DNA of 64,000 nt from the NCBI RefSeq assembly GCF_002434505.1, contig NZ_DJKE01000006.1, positions 152,951-216,950 of the forward strand. The letters are read 5' to 3'. The stretch comes from Brevundimonas sp. UBA6550 (GTDB taxonomy: Bacteria; Pseudomonadota; Alphaproteobacteria; Caulobacterales; Caulobacteraceae). The position numbers and the translations under genes were made by a program. This document shows, one piece after another, positions 55,659 through 64,000 of the stretch (the first letter of the stretch is position 1; each line of letters starts with the position of its first letter). Under the pieces are notes generated by a model. That model saw only the letters and a list, made by a program, of their open reading frames with translations. It did not search any database and was not told the origin of the DNA.

Positions 55659-57035
55659 ATGCGTAAACTGCTCCTCGTCGGCTGCGCCGCACTGGTGCTC
55701 GGTGGCTCCGCCGCTGCTGTCTCTAGCCAGACCCCCCGCAACGAAACCTTCCGCATGCTGGAGCTGTTCGGCGACGTGGTCGGCATCGTGGAGCAGGCCT
55801 ATGTCGTCCCGGTCGACAACAAGAAGCTGATCGAGGCGGCGCTGGCGGGCATGATGACCGCGCTGGACCCCCATTCCAACTATCTGCCGCCGTCCAACTA
55901 CAGCGAACTGCGCGAGCGGACGGAGGGGCAGTATTCGGGCGTCGGCCTGACCATCAGCGCCGACGGCGGCATGGTGAAGGTCATCTCGCCGATGGACGAC
56001 AGTCCCGCCGCCAAGGCCGGGGTCCAGGCGGGCGACGTCATCTCCTCCATCGAGGGCCAGAACGCGGCCGGCCTGACGGTCAGCCAGGTGTCCGAGAAGC
56101 TGCGCGGCGCCGTGGGCACCAGCGTCAAGGTGACCTTCCTGCGCGACGGCTCCGATCCGCTGGAAGTGACCCTGACCCGCGAGGTCATCAAGGTCCAGTC
56201 GGTCACGGGCCGGGTCGAGGGCGACTTCGGCTATCTGCGCGTCTCGACCTTCAACGAGAACACCGGCCGCGAGCTGAACGAGGCCATCGCCAAGATCAAG
56301 GCCGAGAAGCCGGGCGTGAAAGGCTATGTCCTGGACCTGCGCAACAATGGCGGCGGCCTGCTGAACGCCGCCATCGACGTGTCCGACGCCTTCCTGGAAC
56401 GCGGCGAGATCGTCAGCCAGCGGGGCCGGAAGCCCGAGCAGATCCAGCGCTATTCGGCCAAGCCGGGCGACATCACCGGCGGTCTGCCGCTGGTCGTCCT
56501 GGTCAACTACGGTTCGGCCTCGGCGTCGGAAATCGTCGCCGGCGCCCTGAAGGATCACCAGCGCGCGACCATCGTCGGCCTGACCAGCTTCGGCAAGGGT
56601 TCGGTCCAGACCGTGATCCCGCTGCGCCAGGGTCAGGACGGCGCCCTGTCGATCACGACCGCGCGCTATTACACCCCCTCCGGCGCCTCGATCCAGAAGA
56701 TCGGCATCGAGCCGGACCTCGAGGTTGCGCGTTCGGAGGCCGAGGCCCGCATCGTCTCGCGCTCCAGCTTCATCTATTCCGAGGCCGCCTACGCCACGGC
56801 CCTTGACGCCTCCATCGGCGCCGAGCGCAAGGGTCCGCACACGCCGCGCGAGGCCCCGGGCGAAGGCTTCGACAAGGACAAGGACTACCAGCTGGAGCGG
56901 GCGCTGGACGTGCTGCGCGCCGGCGGCGACCTGTCGAAACTGTCCAAGGCGCCCGAAGGAATCGTCGTCACCGAGCCCGGCTCGACGCCCAAACCGGACG
57001 CCGAACCGGCGGCGGATAAGCCCAAGGAAGAATAG
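55659..57035 (+). CDS. ctpA: Carboxyl-terminal processing protease (S41)
   Basis: A 458-residue periplasmic protease with an N-terminal signal or anchor (MRKLLLVGCAALVLGGSAAA). A PDZ domain covers residues about 80-165 (GVGLTISADGGMVKVISPMDDSPAAKAGVQAGDVI). The S41 domain follows with the catalytic Ser in NYGSASASEIVAGAL and Lys in TSFGKGSVQTVIP. The acidic tail is low-complexity. It processes envelope proteins or cell-wall enzymes. The start is the ATG at 55659; an earlier in-frame Met adds nine residues. A strong terminator follows. Confidence 0.95.
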   Translation: MRKLLLVGCAALVLGGSAAAVSSQTPRNETFRMLELFGDVVGIVEQAYVVPVDNKKLIEAALAGMMTALDPHSNYLPPSNYSELRERTEGQYSGVGLTISADGGMVKVISPMDDSPAAKAGVQAGDVISSIEGQNAAGLTVSQVSEKLRGAVGTSVKVTFLRDGSDPLEVTLTREVIKVQSVTGRVEGDFGYLRVSTFNENTGRELNEAIAKIKAEKPGVKGYVLDLRNNGGGLLNAAIDVSDAFLERGEIVSQRGRKPEQIQRYSAKPGDITGGLPLVVLVNYGSASASEIVAGALKDHQRATIVGLTSFGKGSVQTVIPLRQGQDGALSITTARYYTPSGASIQKIGIEPDLEVARSEAEARIVSRSSFIYSEAAYATALDASIGAERKGPHTPREAPGEGFDKDKDYQLERALDVLRAGGDLSKLSKAPEGIVVTEPGSTPKPDAEPAADKPKEE

Positions 57036-57042
57036 GTCAGGG

Positions 57043-57070
57043 AAGGGCGGCGCGAGCCGCCCTTTTTCTT
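57043..57070 (+). terminator. Intrinsic terminator of ctpA
   Basis: A 9-bp perfect stem AAGGGCGGC (57043-57051) / GCCGCCCTT (57056-57064) with loop GCGA is followed by TTT and CTT. It lies five bases from the convergent nspC stop. Confidence 0.88.
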
Positions 57071-57074
57071 GCGC

Positions 57075-58247
57075 CTATGACAGCCGGTCGCGGAAGGCCG
57101 AATAGTCGAAGTCACGCACCGTTTTCAGCGCATCCGTCTCCGAGTTCCAAAGCACGATGGACGGCAGGGGCACGCCGTTGAAGGTGTTGGTCTTGACCAT
57201 CGAATAGTGGGCCTGGTCCAGAAACGCGATCCGCGTCCCCGGCGTCGGCCGTTCGGCGAAGACGTAGTCGCCGATAATGTCGCCGGCCAAACATGACGGG
57301 CCGCCCAGCCGCACCGTCACCCCATGCTCGGGTTCGCCCAGCAGCGCGGGCCGATAGGGCGCCTCGATCACATCGGGCATATGGCAGGTAGCGGAGATGT
57401 CGGTGATGCCGATGGGCATGGCGTTGTCGAACACGTCCAGCACCTCGCCGATCAGGATGCCGGCGTCCAGCGCCACCGCCTCGCCGGGCTCCAGATAGAC
57501 CTGGACGCCGTGCCGGGCCTGGATGTCCCGCACGAAGGCGATCAGATCGTCGGTCTGATAGTCGGCGCGGGTGATGTGGTGGCCCCCGCCCAGGTTCAGC
57601 CATTTGACACTGCCCAGCAGCGGGGAAAGCTTCGGCTCCACCGCCGCCCAGATGCGCGACAGCGGTTCGAAATCCTGTTCGCACAGGGCGTGGATGTGCA
57701 GGCCGTCGACGCCGATCAGATGTTCGGGCTTCAGTTGCGAAACGGGAAAGCCCAGGCGCGAACAAGGCTGGGCCGGATCGTATTTGGCGACCTCGCCTTC
57801 GGAATGTTCGGGGTTCAGCCGCAGGCCGATCTCGAACACCTGACCCTCGGCGCGCGCCCCCGCGATCAGGTCGGCGAAACGGGCGATCTGGGCCGGGTTG
57901 TTGAAGATGACGTGGTCGGACAGACGCAGGATCTCGGGCAGGTCCTGCGCCGTATAGGCGGGCGAATAGGTGGTCAGTTCGCCCTTGTAGAACTCGCGCG
58001 CCAGCCGCGCCTCCCACAGACCCGAGGCGCAGACCCCGTCCAGATATTCGCCGACCACATCGGCCAGCGACCACATCGAAAACGCCTTCAGCGCCAGAAG
58101 CACCCGCGCCTCCGCCCCGTCGCGCACGGTCTTCAGCACCGACAGATTGCGACGGATGGCCGCCTCGTCCACCACGAAGGCGGGCGAGGCGACGCGGTTC
58201 AGGTCGAAATGCGCAAAGGCGCCCGGATCGCCGGCCTGGGTCTGCAT
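57075..58247 (-). CDS. nspC: Carboxynorspermidine decarboxylase
   Basis: A 390-residue PLP fold-III enzyme. The PLP lysine is in LLALKAFSMWSLADVV (near residue 53). The glycine-rich phosphate-binding NLGGGHHITR and the catalytic Cys region ATCHMPDVIEAPYRP (and GGPSCLAGDIIGDY) are present. It decarboxylates carboxyspermidine or carboxynorspermidine in the alternative polyamine route. It follows the dehydrogenase by 13 bp, so the pair forms one operon. Confidence 0.95.
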   Translation of the reverse strand: MQTQAGDPGAFAHFDLNRVASPAFVVDEAAIRRNLSVLKTVRDGAEARVLLALKAFSMWSLADVVGEYLDGVCASGLWEARLAREFYKGELTTYSPAYTAQDLPEILRLSDHVIFNNPAQIARFADLIAGARAEGQVFEIGLRLNPEHSEGEVAKYDPAQPCSRLGFPVSQLKPEHLIGVDGLHIHALCEQDFEPLSRIWAAVEPKLSPLLGSVKWLNLGGGHHITRADYQTDDLIAFVRDIQARHGVQVYLEPGEAVALDAGILIGEVLDVFDNAMPIGITDISATCHMPDVIEAPYRPALLGEPEHGVTVRLGGPSCLAGDIIGDYVFAERPTPGTRIAFLDQAHYSMVKTNTFNGVPLPSIVLWNSETDALKTVRDFDYSAFRDRLS

Positions 58248-58260
58248 TCGTTTCGTCCGA

Positions 58261-59466
<1,206 letters not shown>

Positions 59467-59657
59467 GTGTGCTTCTCCCGAAGTCAAAAACCCTGGCGAC
59501 AACGCCGCCCCTATAAAGGGCGCGGCTCTTAGCACGATGATGACAATCCGCTAAATGCCTTGGCGAAGGTCAGGCTTATAGCGCGATTGACTCGCTGCGG
59601 TTGCCTTGCCGCCGGTTTTCCTTCATAAGCCGCCGCTTCCGACGCAAGTGAACCTCG

Positions 59658-59733
59658 CGTCTCCACCGGGACGACCCTCATTTCGATGAGACGAGCCCGG
59701 CGAGAACCCTCCGCCGACGTGATCGTCGCCGGG
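59658..59733 (+). promoter_or_regulatory. Possible structured leader of ffh (competing hairpins)
   Basis: In the 314-bp gap before ffh, stems overlap so that they exclude each other. CGTCTC (59658-59663) with GAGACG (59688-59693) competes with CTCAT-TTCG-ATGAG (59677-59690). CCCGGCGA (59696-59703) with TCGCCGGG (59726-59733) competes with CGACG-TGAT-CGTCG (59715-59728). High GC makes chance stems common. The rest of the gap (59467-59657) shows nothing I recognise. Confidence 0.3.
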
Positions 59734-59780
59734 GGCCGTTGTCGTATGGAGCCGTTTCACCCGTCGCCATGAGGTAGTGA

Positions 59781-61325
59781 ATGTTCGAGGCTCTGAACGA
59801 GCGGCTGACAGGCGTCTTCGACCGGATCACCGGGCGCGGCGCCCTGTCCGAAAAGGACGTCGCCGAGGCGATGCGCGAAGTGCGCGTGGCCCTGCTGGAG
59901 GCCGACGTCGCCCTGCCGGTCGTCAAGGAATTCATCGCCTTCGCCACCGAACGCGCCACCGGCGAAGAGGTCATCCGTTCGGTCAAGCCGGCCGATCAGG
60001 TGGTCAAGATCGTCTATGACGGCCTGATCGAGATGCTGGGCGGCGAAGAGCCGGTCCCGCTGAACACCAACGCCAACCCGCCCGCCGTCGTGCTGATGGC
60101 CGGTCTGCAGGGCTCGGGCAAGACGACGACTTCCGCCAAGCTGGCGCTGCGTCTGACCAGGTTCGATCGCAAGAAGGTCATGCTGGCCTCGCTCGATACG
60201 CGCCGTCCGGCCGCGATGGAGCAGCTGGCCACCCTGGGCAAGCAGATCGAGGTCGCCACCCTGCCGATCGTGGCGGGCGAGAGCGCGGTCCAGATCACGC
60301 GCCGGGCGCTGCAATCGGCCAAGCTTCAGGGCTTCGATGTCCTGATCCTGGACACCGCCGGCCGCATCACCCTGGACGAGGGGCTGATGAACGAGGTGGC
60401 CGAGGTCGCCGACATCGCCAAGCCCGTCGAGACCCTGCTGGTCGCCGACAGCCTGACGGGCCAGGACGCCGTTCGCACCGCCAAGGCCTTCCATGAGCGC
60501 CTGCCTCTGACGGGTCTCGTTCTGACCCGCGCCGACGGCGACGGGCGCGGCGGCGCCATGCTGTCGATGCGGGCCGTCACCGGCCTGCCGATCAAATATC
60601 TGGGCGCCGGCGAAAAGGTCGATGCGCTGGACGTGTTCGACGCCCGTCGCGTCGCCGGCCGCATCCTGGGCCAGGGCGATATCGTCGCCCTGGTCGAAAA
60701 GGCCAGCCAGGACCTGGACCAGGCCAAGGCCGAGAAGATGGCCCGCAAACTGGCCAAGGGCCAGTTCGACCTGGACGACCTGGCCGGCCAGCTTCAGCAG
60801 ATGAAGCGGATGGGCGGGCTTCAGGGCATCATGGGCATGCTGCCCGGCGTGGCCAAGATGAAGAACCAGATGGCCGACAGCGGCATCGACGACCGCATGA
60901 TCCTGCGTCAGGAAGCCATCATCTCCTCGATGACCAAGGCCGAGCGCAAGAAGCCCGACCTCCTGAACGCCAGCCGCAAGAAGCGCATCGCCGCCGGCGC
61001 CGGGGTCGACGTGCAGGACGTGAACCGGGTTCTGAAACAGCACCGCCAGATGGCCGATGTGGTCAAGTCGATGGCGCGCGGCGGACCCAAGAAGATGCAG
61101 CAGATGGCCGCCATGCTGGGCGGCCTCGGCGGCGGCGGCGGCGGACTGCCCGGCATGGGCGGCGGCGGCCCCGACATGGCCCGCCTCAAGGCGCTGGGCG
61201 GCGGCAAGATGGCCGAACCCTCCGCCGACGATCTGAAAGCCATCCAGGACCGGCTCGCCGGTCTGGGCGGCGGACAACTTCCGGGAGGCCTGCCGGGTCT
61301 TCCGGGCTTCCCTCCCAAGAAATAA
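59781..61325 (+). CDS. ffh: Signal recognition particle protein Ffh (SRP54)
   Basis: A 514-residue GTPase that targets inner-membrane proteins co-translationally. The N-domain covers residues 1-95. The G domain has GLQGSGKTTTSAKLA, DTRRPAAMEQL, DTAGRITLDE and TRADGDGRGG. The Met-rich M domain (about 305-450) binds 4.5S RNA and signal sequences. A Gly/Pro/Met-rich tail of about 60 residues follows, longer than in E. coli. rpsP begins 24 bp downstream. Confidence 0.97.
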   Translation: MFEALNERLTGVFDRITGRGALSEKDVAEAMREVRVALLEADVALPVVKEFIAFATERATGEEVIRSVKPADQVVKIVYDGLIEMLGGEEPVPLNTNANPPAVVLMAGLQGSGKTTTSAKLALRLTRFDRKKVMLASLDTRRPAAMEQLATLGKQIEVATLPIVAGESAVQITRRALQSAKLQGFDVLILDTAGRITLDEGLMNEVAEVADIAKPVETLLVADSLTGQDAVRTAKAFHERLPLTGLVLTRADGDGRGGAMLSMRAVTGLPIKYLGAGEKVDALDVFDARRVAGRILGQGDIVALVEKASQDLDQAKAEKMARKLAKGQFDLDDLAGQLQQMKRMGGLQGIMGMLPGVAKMKNQMADSGIDDRMILRQEAIISSMTKAERKKPDLLNASRKKRIAAGAGVDVQDVNRVLKQHRQMADVVKSMARGGPKKMQQMAAMLGGLGGGGGGLPGMGGGGPDMARLKALGGGKMAEPSADDLKAIQDRLAGLGGGQLPGGLPGLPGFPPKK

Positions 61326-61349
61326 CGACTACCTGGAAAGAGACTTGAA

Positions 61350-61889
61350 ATGCTGAAGATTCGTCTGGCCCGCGGCGGCGCCAAGAAGCGCCCCTACTAC
61401 CACATCGTCGTCGCCGACTCGCACTCGCCCCGCGACGGCAAGTTCATCGAGAAGGTCGGCAGCTATAACCCGATGCTGCCCAAGGACGGCGCCCAGCCGC
61501 GCGTCGCCCTGAAGGTCGAGCGTATCGCCGAATGGCTCGGCAAGGGCGCCCAGCCGACCGACCGCGTCGCTCGCTTCCTGTCGCAGGACGAAACCCTGGG
61601 CCAGAAGGTCAAGTGGACCCAGTCCAACAACCCGAACAAGGCCCAGCCCGGCAAGAAGGCGCAAGAGCGCGCCGCCGAACGCGCCCAGCGCGAAGCCGAC
61701 CGCCTGGAAGCCGAAGCCGCCGCCAAGGTCGAGGCCGCTGAAGCCGCAGCCCGCGCCAAGGAAGAGGCCGCCGCCGCCGCCGAAGCCGCCAAGAACGCTC
61801 CGGCTGCCGAGGAAGCCCCGGCTGAAGAGGCTCCGGCCGCCGAAGACGCTCCGGCTGCCGAAGCCGCCGAGGAAAAGGCCGAAGGCTAA
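61350..61889 (+). CDS. rpsP: 30S ribosomal protein S16 with long Ala/Glu tail
   Basis: A 179-residue protein. The conserved S16 fold is residues 1-85 ([40 protein letters not shown]). The rest is a low-complexity helix-forming tail (roughly residues 100-179) of Ala, Glu and Pro repeats such as [19 protein letters not shown]. Such tails are typical of Caulobacterales S16. An intrinsic terminator follows, before rimM. Confidence 0.97.
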   Translation: MLKIRLARGGAKKRPYYHIVVADSHSPRDGKFIEKVGSYNPMLPKDGAQPRVALKVERIAEWLGKGAQPTDRVARFLSQDETLGQKVKWTQSNNPNKAQPGKKAQERAAERAQREADRLEAEAAAKVEAAEAAARAKEEAAAAAEAAKNAPAAEEAPAEEAPAAEDAPAAEAAEEKAEG

Positions 61890-61913
61890 GCCTTTCGGTT
61901 TGACGATGGTCGA

Positions 61914-61942
61914 GGCGGCGTCTTTCGACGCCGCCTTTTTCA
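61914..61942 (+). terminator. Intrinsic terminator between rpsP and rimM
   Basis: A 9-bp stem GGCGGCGTC (61914-61922) with GACGCCGCC (61927-61935), loop TTTC, is followed by five T. It probably reduces rimM transcription relative to rpsP. Confidence 0.9.
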
Positions 61943-61958
61943 TGCGCTAAGGACGACC

Positions 61959-62486
61959 ATGACCACGGACAGCAGATTGATCCTCGTCGGCCAGATCGGC
62001 GGCGGCTTCGGGGTGCGGGGAGAAGTGCGCGTGACCGCCTTCACCGCCGATCCCCTGGCCCTGACCGCCTATGGCCCGCTGCTGCGCGCGGACGGGACCG
62101 TGGCCCTGACCCTGACCTCGACCCGGCCCGACAAGAACGGCGTCGTCGGCCGCGCCAAGGAAATCGCCACCAAGGAACAGGCCGACGCCCTGCGCGGCCT
62201 GAAGCTGCACGTCCCCCGCGACCGGTTCCCCGAGCCGGACGAGGACGAATTCTACCTCGCCGACCTGCTGGGCGTTCAGGTCCGCGACACGGCGGGCGCC
62301 GTCATGGGCACGGTGAAATCGGTCCAGAACTTCGGCGCCGACGACATGCTGGAAATCGCGCCTGCCGCCGGCGGCCCGACTTGGTATCTGCCCTTCACCA
62401 AGGACGCGACGCCCGAACTGCACCTGGCCGACGGCTGGCTGATGGCGGCGCCGCCGACCGAGGTGGGCGAGCGGGAGCCCGACTAG
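61959..62486 (+). CDS. rimM: 16S rRNA processing protein RimM
   Basis: A 175-residue protein. The N-terminal domain has LILVGQIGGGFGVRGEVRVTAFTADP, and the C-terminal PRC-barrel has VRDTAGAVMGTVKSVQNFGADDMLEI and WYLPFTKD. It assists maturation of the 30S head. It begins 17 bp after the rpsP terminator stem. trmD and rplS, usually next, are not here; the next gene is on the other strand. Confidence 0.94.
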   Translation: MTTDSRLILVGQIGGGFGVRGEVRVTAFTADPLALTAYGPLLRADGTVALTLTSTRPDKNGVVGRAKEIATKEQADALRGLKLHVPRDRFPEPDEDEFYLADLLGVQVRDTAGAVMGTVKSVQNFGADDMLEIAPAAGGPTWYLPFTKDATPELHLADGWLMAAPPTEVGEREPD

Positions 62487-62656
62487 GCGTCCTCGACCGG
62501 GGCGTCGCCGACGTGCTTCTTGATCGATTCGATGGCCCGCTTGGCGCCGGACTTGTCGGAATAGCCCTCGGTCGAGAAGATGATCTCGGAATTGTATTTG
62601 AAGCGGACGCGGTATTCGCCGGCCTTGTCCTGATAGACTTCAAACTTGTGCGCCAT
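62483..62656 (-). CDS. YegP/DUF1508 family small protein
   Basis: A 57-residue protein from the ATG at 62654-62656. The single DUF1508 module is KFEVYQDKAGEYRVRFKYNSEIIFSTEGYSDKSGAKRAIESIK, with the aromatic beta-sheet pattern. The function is unknown. The stop shares CTAG with that of rimM, convergently. Upstream lies a 162-bp gap with no feature I can name. Confidence 0.88.
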   Translation of the reverse strand: MAHKFEVYQDKAGEYRVRFKYNSEIIFSTEGYSDKSGAKRAIESIKKHVGDAPVEDA

Positions 62657-62818
62657 CGGGTCTCTCCCTGGATCTGACCGACTGTCGGCCACGGCCAAGC
62701 TGGCGCCGTCTCGTGTGCGGTTCCAGACACAAGCGCGCGATCAAAACGGCGCCCACCGCGGTTGCCAAATCACGACGCCCTACCGACATGAGAGGCTCAA
62801 CCGCCAGAGGTTCGCCCC

Positions 62819-63520
62819 ATGTCCGACCTGTCCGCCTTCCCGATCACCCAGCGCTGGCCGGCCCAGCATCCCGACCGCATCCAGCTCTATTCCCTGCCCA
62901 CGCCCAACGGGGTGAAGGTGTCGATCATGCTGGAGGAGGTCGGTCTGGCCTATGAGCCGCACCTGATCGACATCACCAAGAACGAGACCTGGGGACCGGA
63001 ATTCCTGTCGCTGAACCCCAACGGCAAGATCCCCGCCATCCTCGATCCGAACGGTCCGGGCGGCCGGCCGCTGGCCCTGTTCGAATCCGGGGCCATCCTG
63101 ATCTATCTGGCGGAAAAGACCGGCCAGCTGCTCTCGGCCGATCCGGCGACCCGCTACCAGACGATCCAGTGGCTGATGTTCCAGATGGGCGCCATCGGCC
63201 CGATGTTCGGCCAGTTGGGCTTCTTCCACCGCTTCGCCGGCAAGGACTACGAGGACAAGCGCCCGCGCGACCGCTACGTCGTCGAAAGCCGCCGCCTGTT
63301 AGGCGTGCTGGAGACGCGGCTTGAGGGCCGGGAATGGCTTGTCGGCGACTATTCCATCGCCGATGTCGCCACCCTGGGCTGGGTCCGCAATCTGATCGGC
63401 TTCTACGAGGCCGGCGAGATCGTCGGCTTCAAGGATTTCCCGCGTGTCGCCGCCTGGCTGGAGCGGGGTCTGGCCCGCCCGGCCGTGCAGCGCGGGCTGG
63501 AGATTCCGGCGCGTCACTGA
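62819..63520 (+). CDS. Glutathione S-transferase (Nu-class/YfcG-like)
   Basis: A 233-residue protein. The N-terminal thioredoxin-like domain has LYSLPTPNGVKVSIMLEEVGLAYEPHLIDI. The glutathione-gamma-glutamyl site is LFESGAILIYLAEKTGQ. The C-terminal helical domain has DYSIADVATLGWVRN. Proteins of this type can act as disulfide-bond reductases with glutathione, and Asn at the TPNG position supports this. It has its own promoter region. Confidence 0.92.
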   Translation: MSDLSAFPITQRWPAQHPDRIQLYSLPTPNGVKVSIMLEEVGLAYEPHLIDITKNETWGPEFLSLNPNGKIPAILDPNGPGGRPLALFESGAILIYLAEKTGQLLSADPATRYQTIQWLMFQMGAIGPMFGQLGFFHRFAGKDYEDKRPRDRYVVESRRLLGVLETRLEGREWLVGDYSIADVATLGWVRNLIGFYEAGEIVGFKDFPRVAAWLERGLARPAVQRGLEIPARH

Positions 63521-63571
63521 ACCGTCGCCGCTGGCGGGCATTATCTGACGGCATCAACTGGAGCGAGACTT

Positions 63572-63958
63572 ATGGGTATCTTCTCTTCGATCTGGAACAA
63601 GATCACGGGCCACAAGCCCAAGACGGCGCCGCAGCAGACCCCGGCGCCCACCGCCCAGCCCGCGCCCGGCGCCGCCCCGGCCGCGACCCCTGCGCTTCCG
63701 CCCGTGGATGTCGAGGCGGTGCTCAGCGACCTGGCGGCGTCCAAGGGCGGCGGCGGCAACTGGCGCACCTCGATCGTGGACCTGCTGAAGCTGCTGGACC
63801 TGGATTCCAGCCTGGCGGCCCGCAAGGAACTGGCCGAGGAGCTGAACGTCCACGCAGGCGAGCACGGCTCGGCCGAGCAGAACATCGCCCTGTCCAAGGC
63901 GGTCTGGCAGAAGCTGGCCGAAAACGGCGGCCAGGTGCCGGCCTCGCTGCGCGACTAA
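63572..63958 (+). CDS. DUF3597 domain protein
   Basis: A 128-residue protein. It begins MGIFSSIWNKITGHKPKT, the amphipathic start of the DUF3597 family. A Pro/Ala linker (residues about 19-45) precedes a helical C-terminal domain (VEAVLSDLAASKGGGGNWRTSIVDLLKLLDLDSS to HVWQKLAENGG-like end). LysM- or stress-related roles have been suggested for the family, but its function is not known. Confidence 0.88.
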   Translation: MGIFSSIWNKITGHKPKTAPQQTPAPTAQPAPGAAPAATPALPPVDVEAVLSDLAASKGGGGNWRTSIVDLLKLLDLDSSLAARKELAEELNVHAGEHGSAEQNIALSKAVWQKLAENGGQVPASLRD

Positions 63959-64000
63959 ACCGGCCTCAAGTAGCGCGAGGCGCGGTAGGCCAAAGAGCCG

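Noticed and set aside
59467..59780. 4.5S RNA gene (ffs) upstream of ffh
   Set aside because: The conserved GGAA tetraloop and asymmetric-loop core of SRP RNA domain IV was not found in the gap.

Overview
This is about 64 kb of gene-dense, high-GC bacterial chromosome. It looks like a Caulobacteraceae genome, most probably Brevundimonas or a close relative. The main reasons are a DivL-type cell-cycle kinase with tyrosine in place of the phospho-acceptor histidine, the alphaproteobacterial general stress response set (phyK, sigT, nepR, phyR), an alphaproteobacterial SOS box (GTTC-N7-GTTC) upstream of recA, and a perfect CtrA box (TTAA-N7-TTAA). No prophage, insertion sequence, CRISPR array or plasmid gene was found, so this is core chromosome. 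The taxonomic call is inferred from gene content only. || Layout. 1-4.6 kb: a membrane protein cut by the window edge with a Zur-like operator, then lysA, an LptM-like lipoprotein and argH on the minus strand, with tlpA divergent. 4.6-10.1 kb: tRNA-Met(CAT), a PQQ-type sugar dehydrogenase lipoprotein and a fadA-fadB beta-oxidation pair. 10.1-20.6 kb: recA, exported peptidases, a phosphatase/beta-helix lipoprotein operon, a luciferase-like oxidoreductase and htpX. 20.6-30 kb: sdhAF4, a secreted tandem-repeat protein behind a CtrA box, pyrF, marC, a small zincin, divL, a third M28 peptidase, a flavoprotein and a GreA-like factor. 30-40 kb: a long minus-strand run (DUF853 ATPase, nfuA, two XRE regulators, tsaB, rimI, fur, miaB, phoH, ybeY, lnt, a third XRE regulator). 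40-44 kb: an AI-2E family permease, obgE and gabD. || 44-48.2 kb is the general stress response locus. phyK, sigT and nepR lie on one strand and phyR is divergent. I read four exact GGAAC-N16-CGTT sigma-EcfG promoters here: before nepR, before phyR, before an unlisted 45-residue entericidin-like lipoprotein (inside the end of phyK), and before a roughly 110-nt intergenic RNA that ends in a textbook intrinsic terminator. The RNA has an 11-bp closing stem and an exposed run of six C, resembling what is published for the Caulobacter stress sRNA GsrN. A fifth promoter of this type (N17) sits before the sugar dehydrogenase at 4.9 kb. || 48.2-64 kb: an NADP-dependent oxidoreductase, a MaoC-like protein, a SapC protein, zur with an alpha/beta hydrolase, a VOC protein, the nadD-rsfS-rlmH-envC-ctpA block (NAD synthesis, ribosome function, cell-wall processing), the carboxynorspermidine pair, then ffh-rpsP-rimM, yegP, a glutathione transferase and a DUF3597 protein. 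Genes are tightly packed, often with 4-nt stop/start overlaps, so most regulation must act at a few intergenic sites, which are listed separately.
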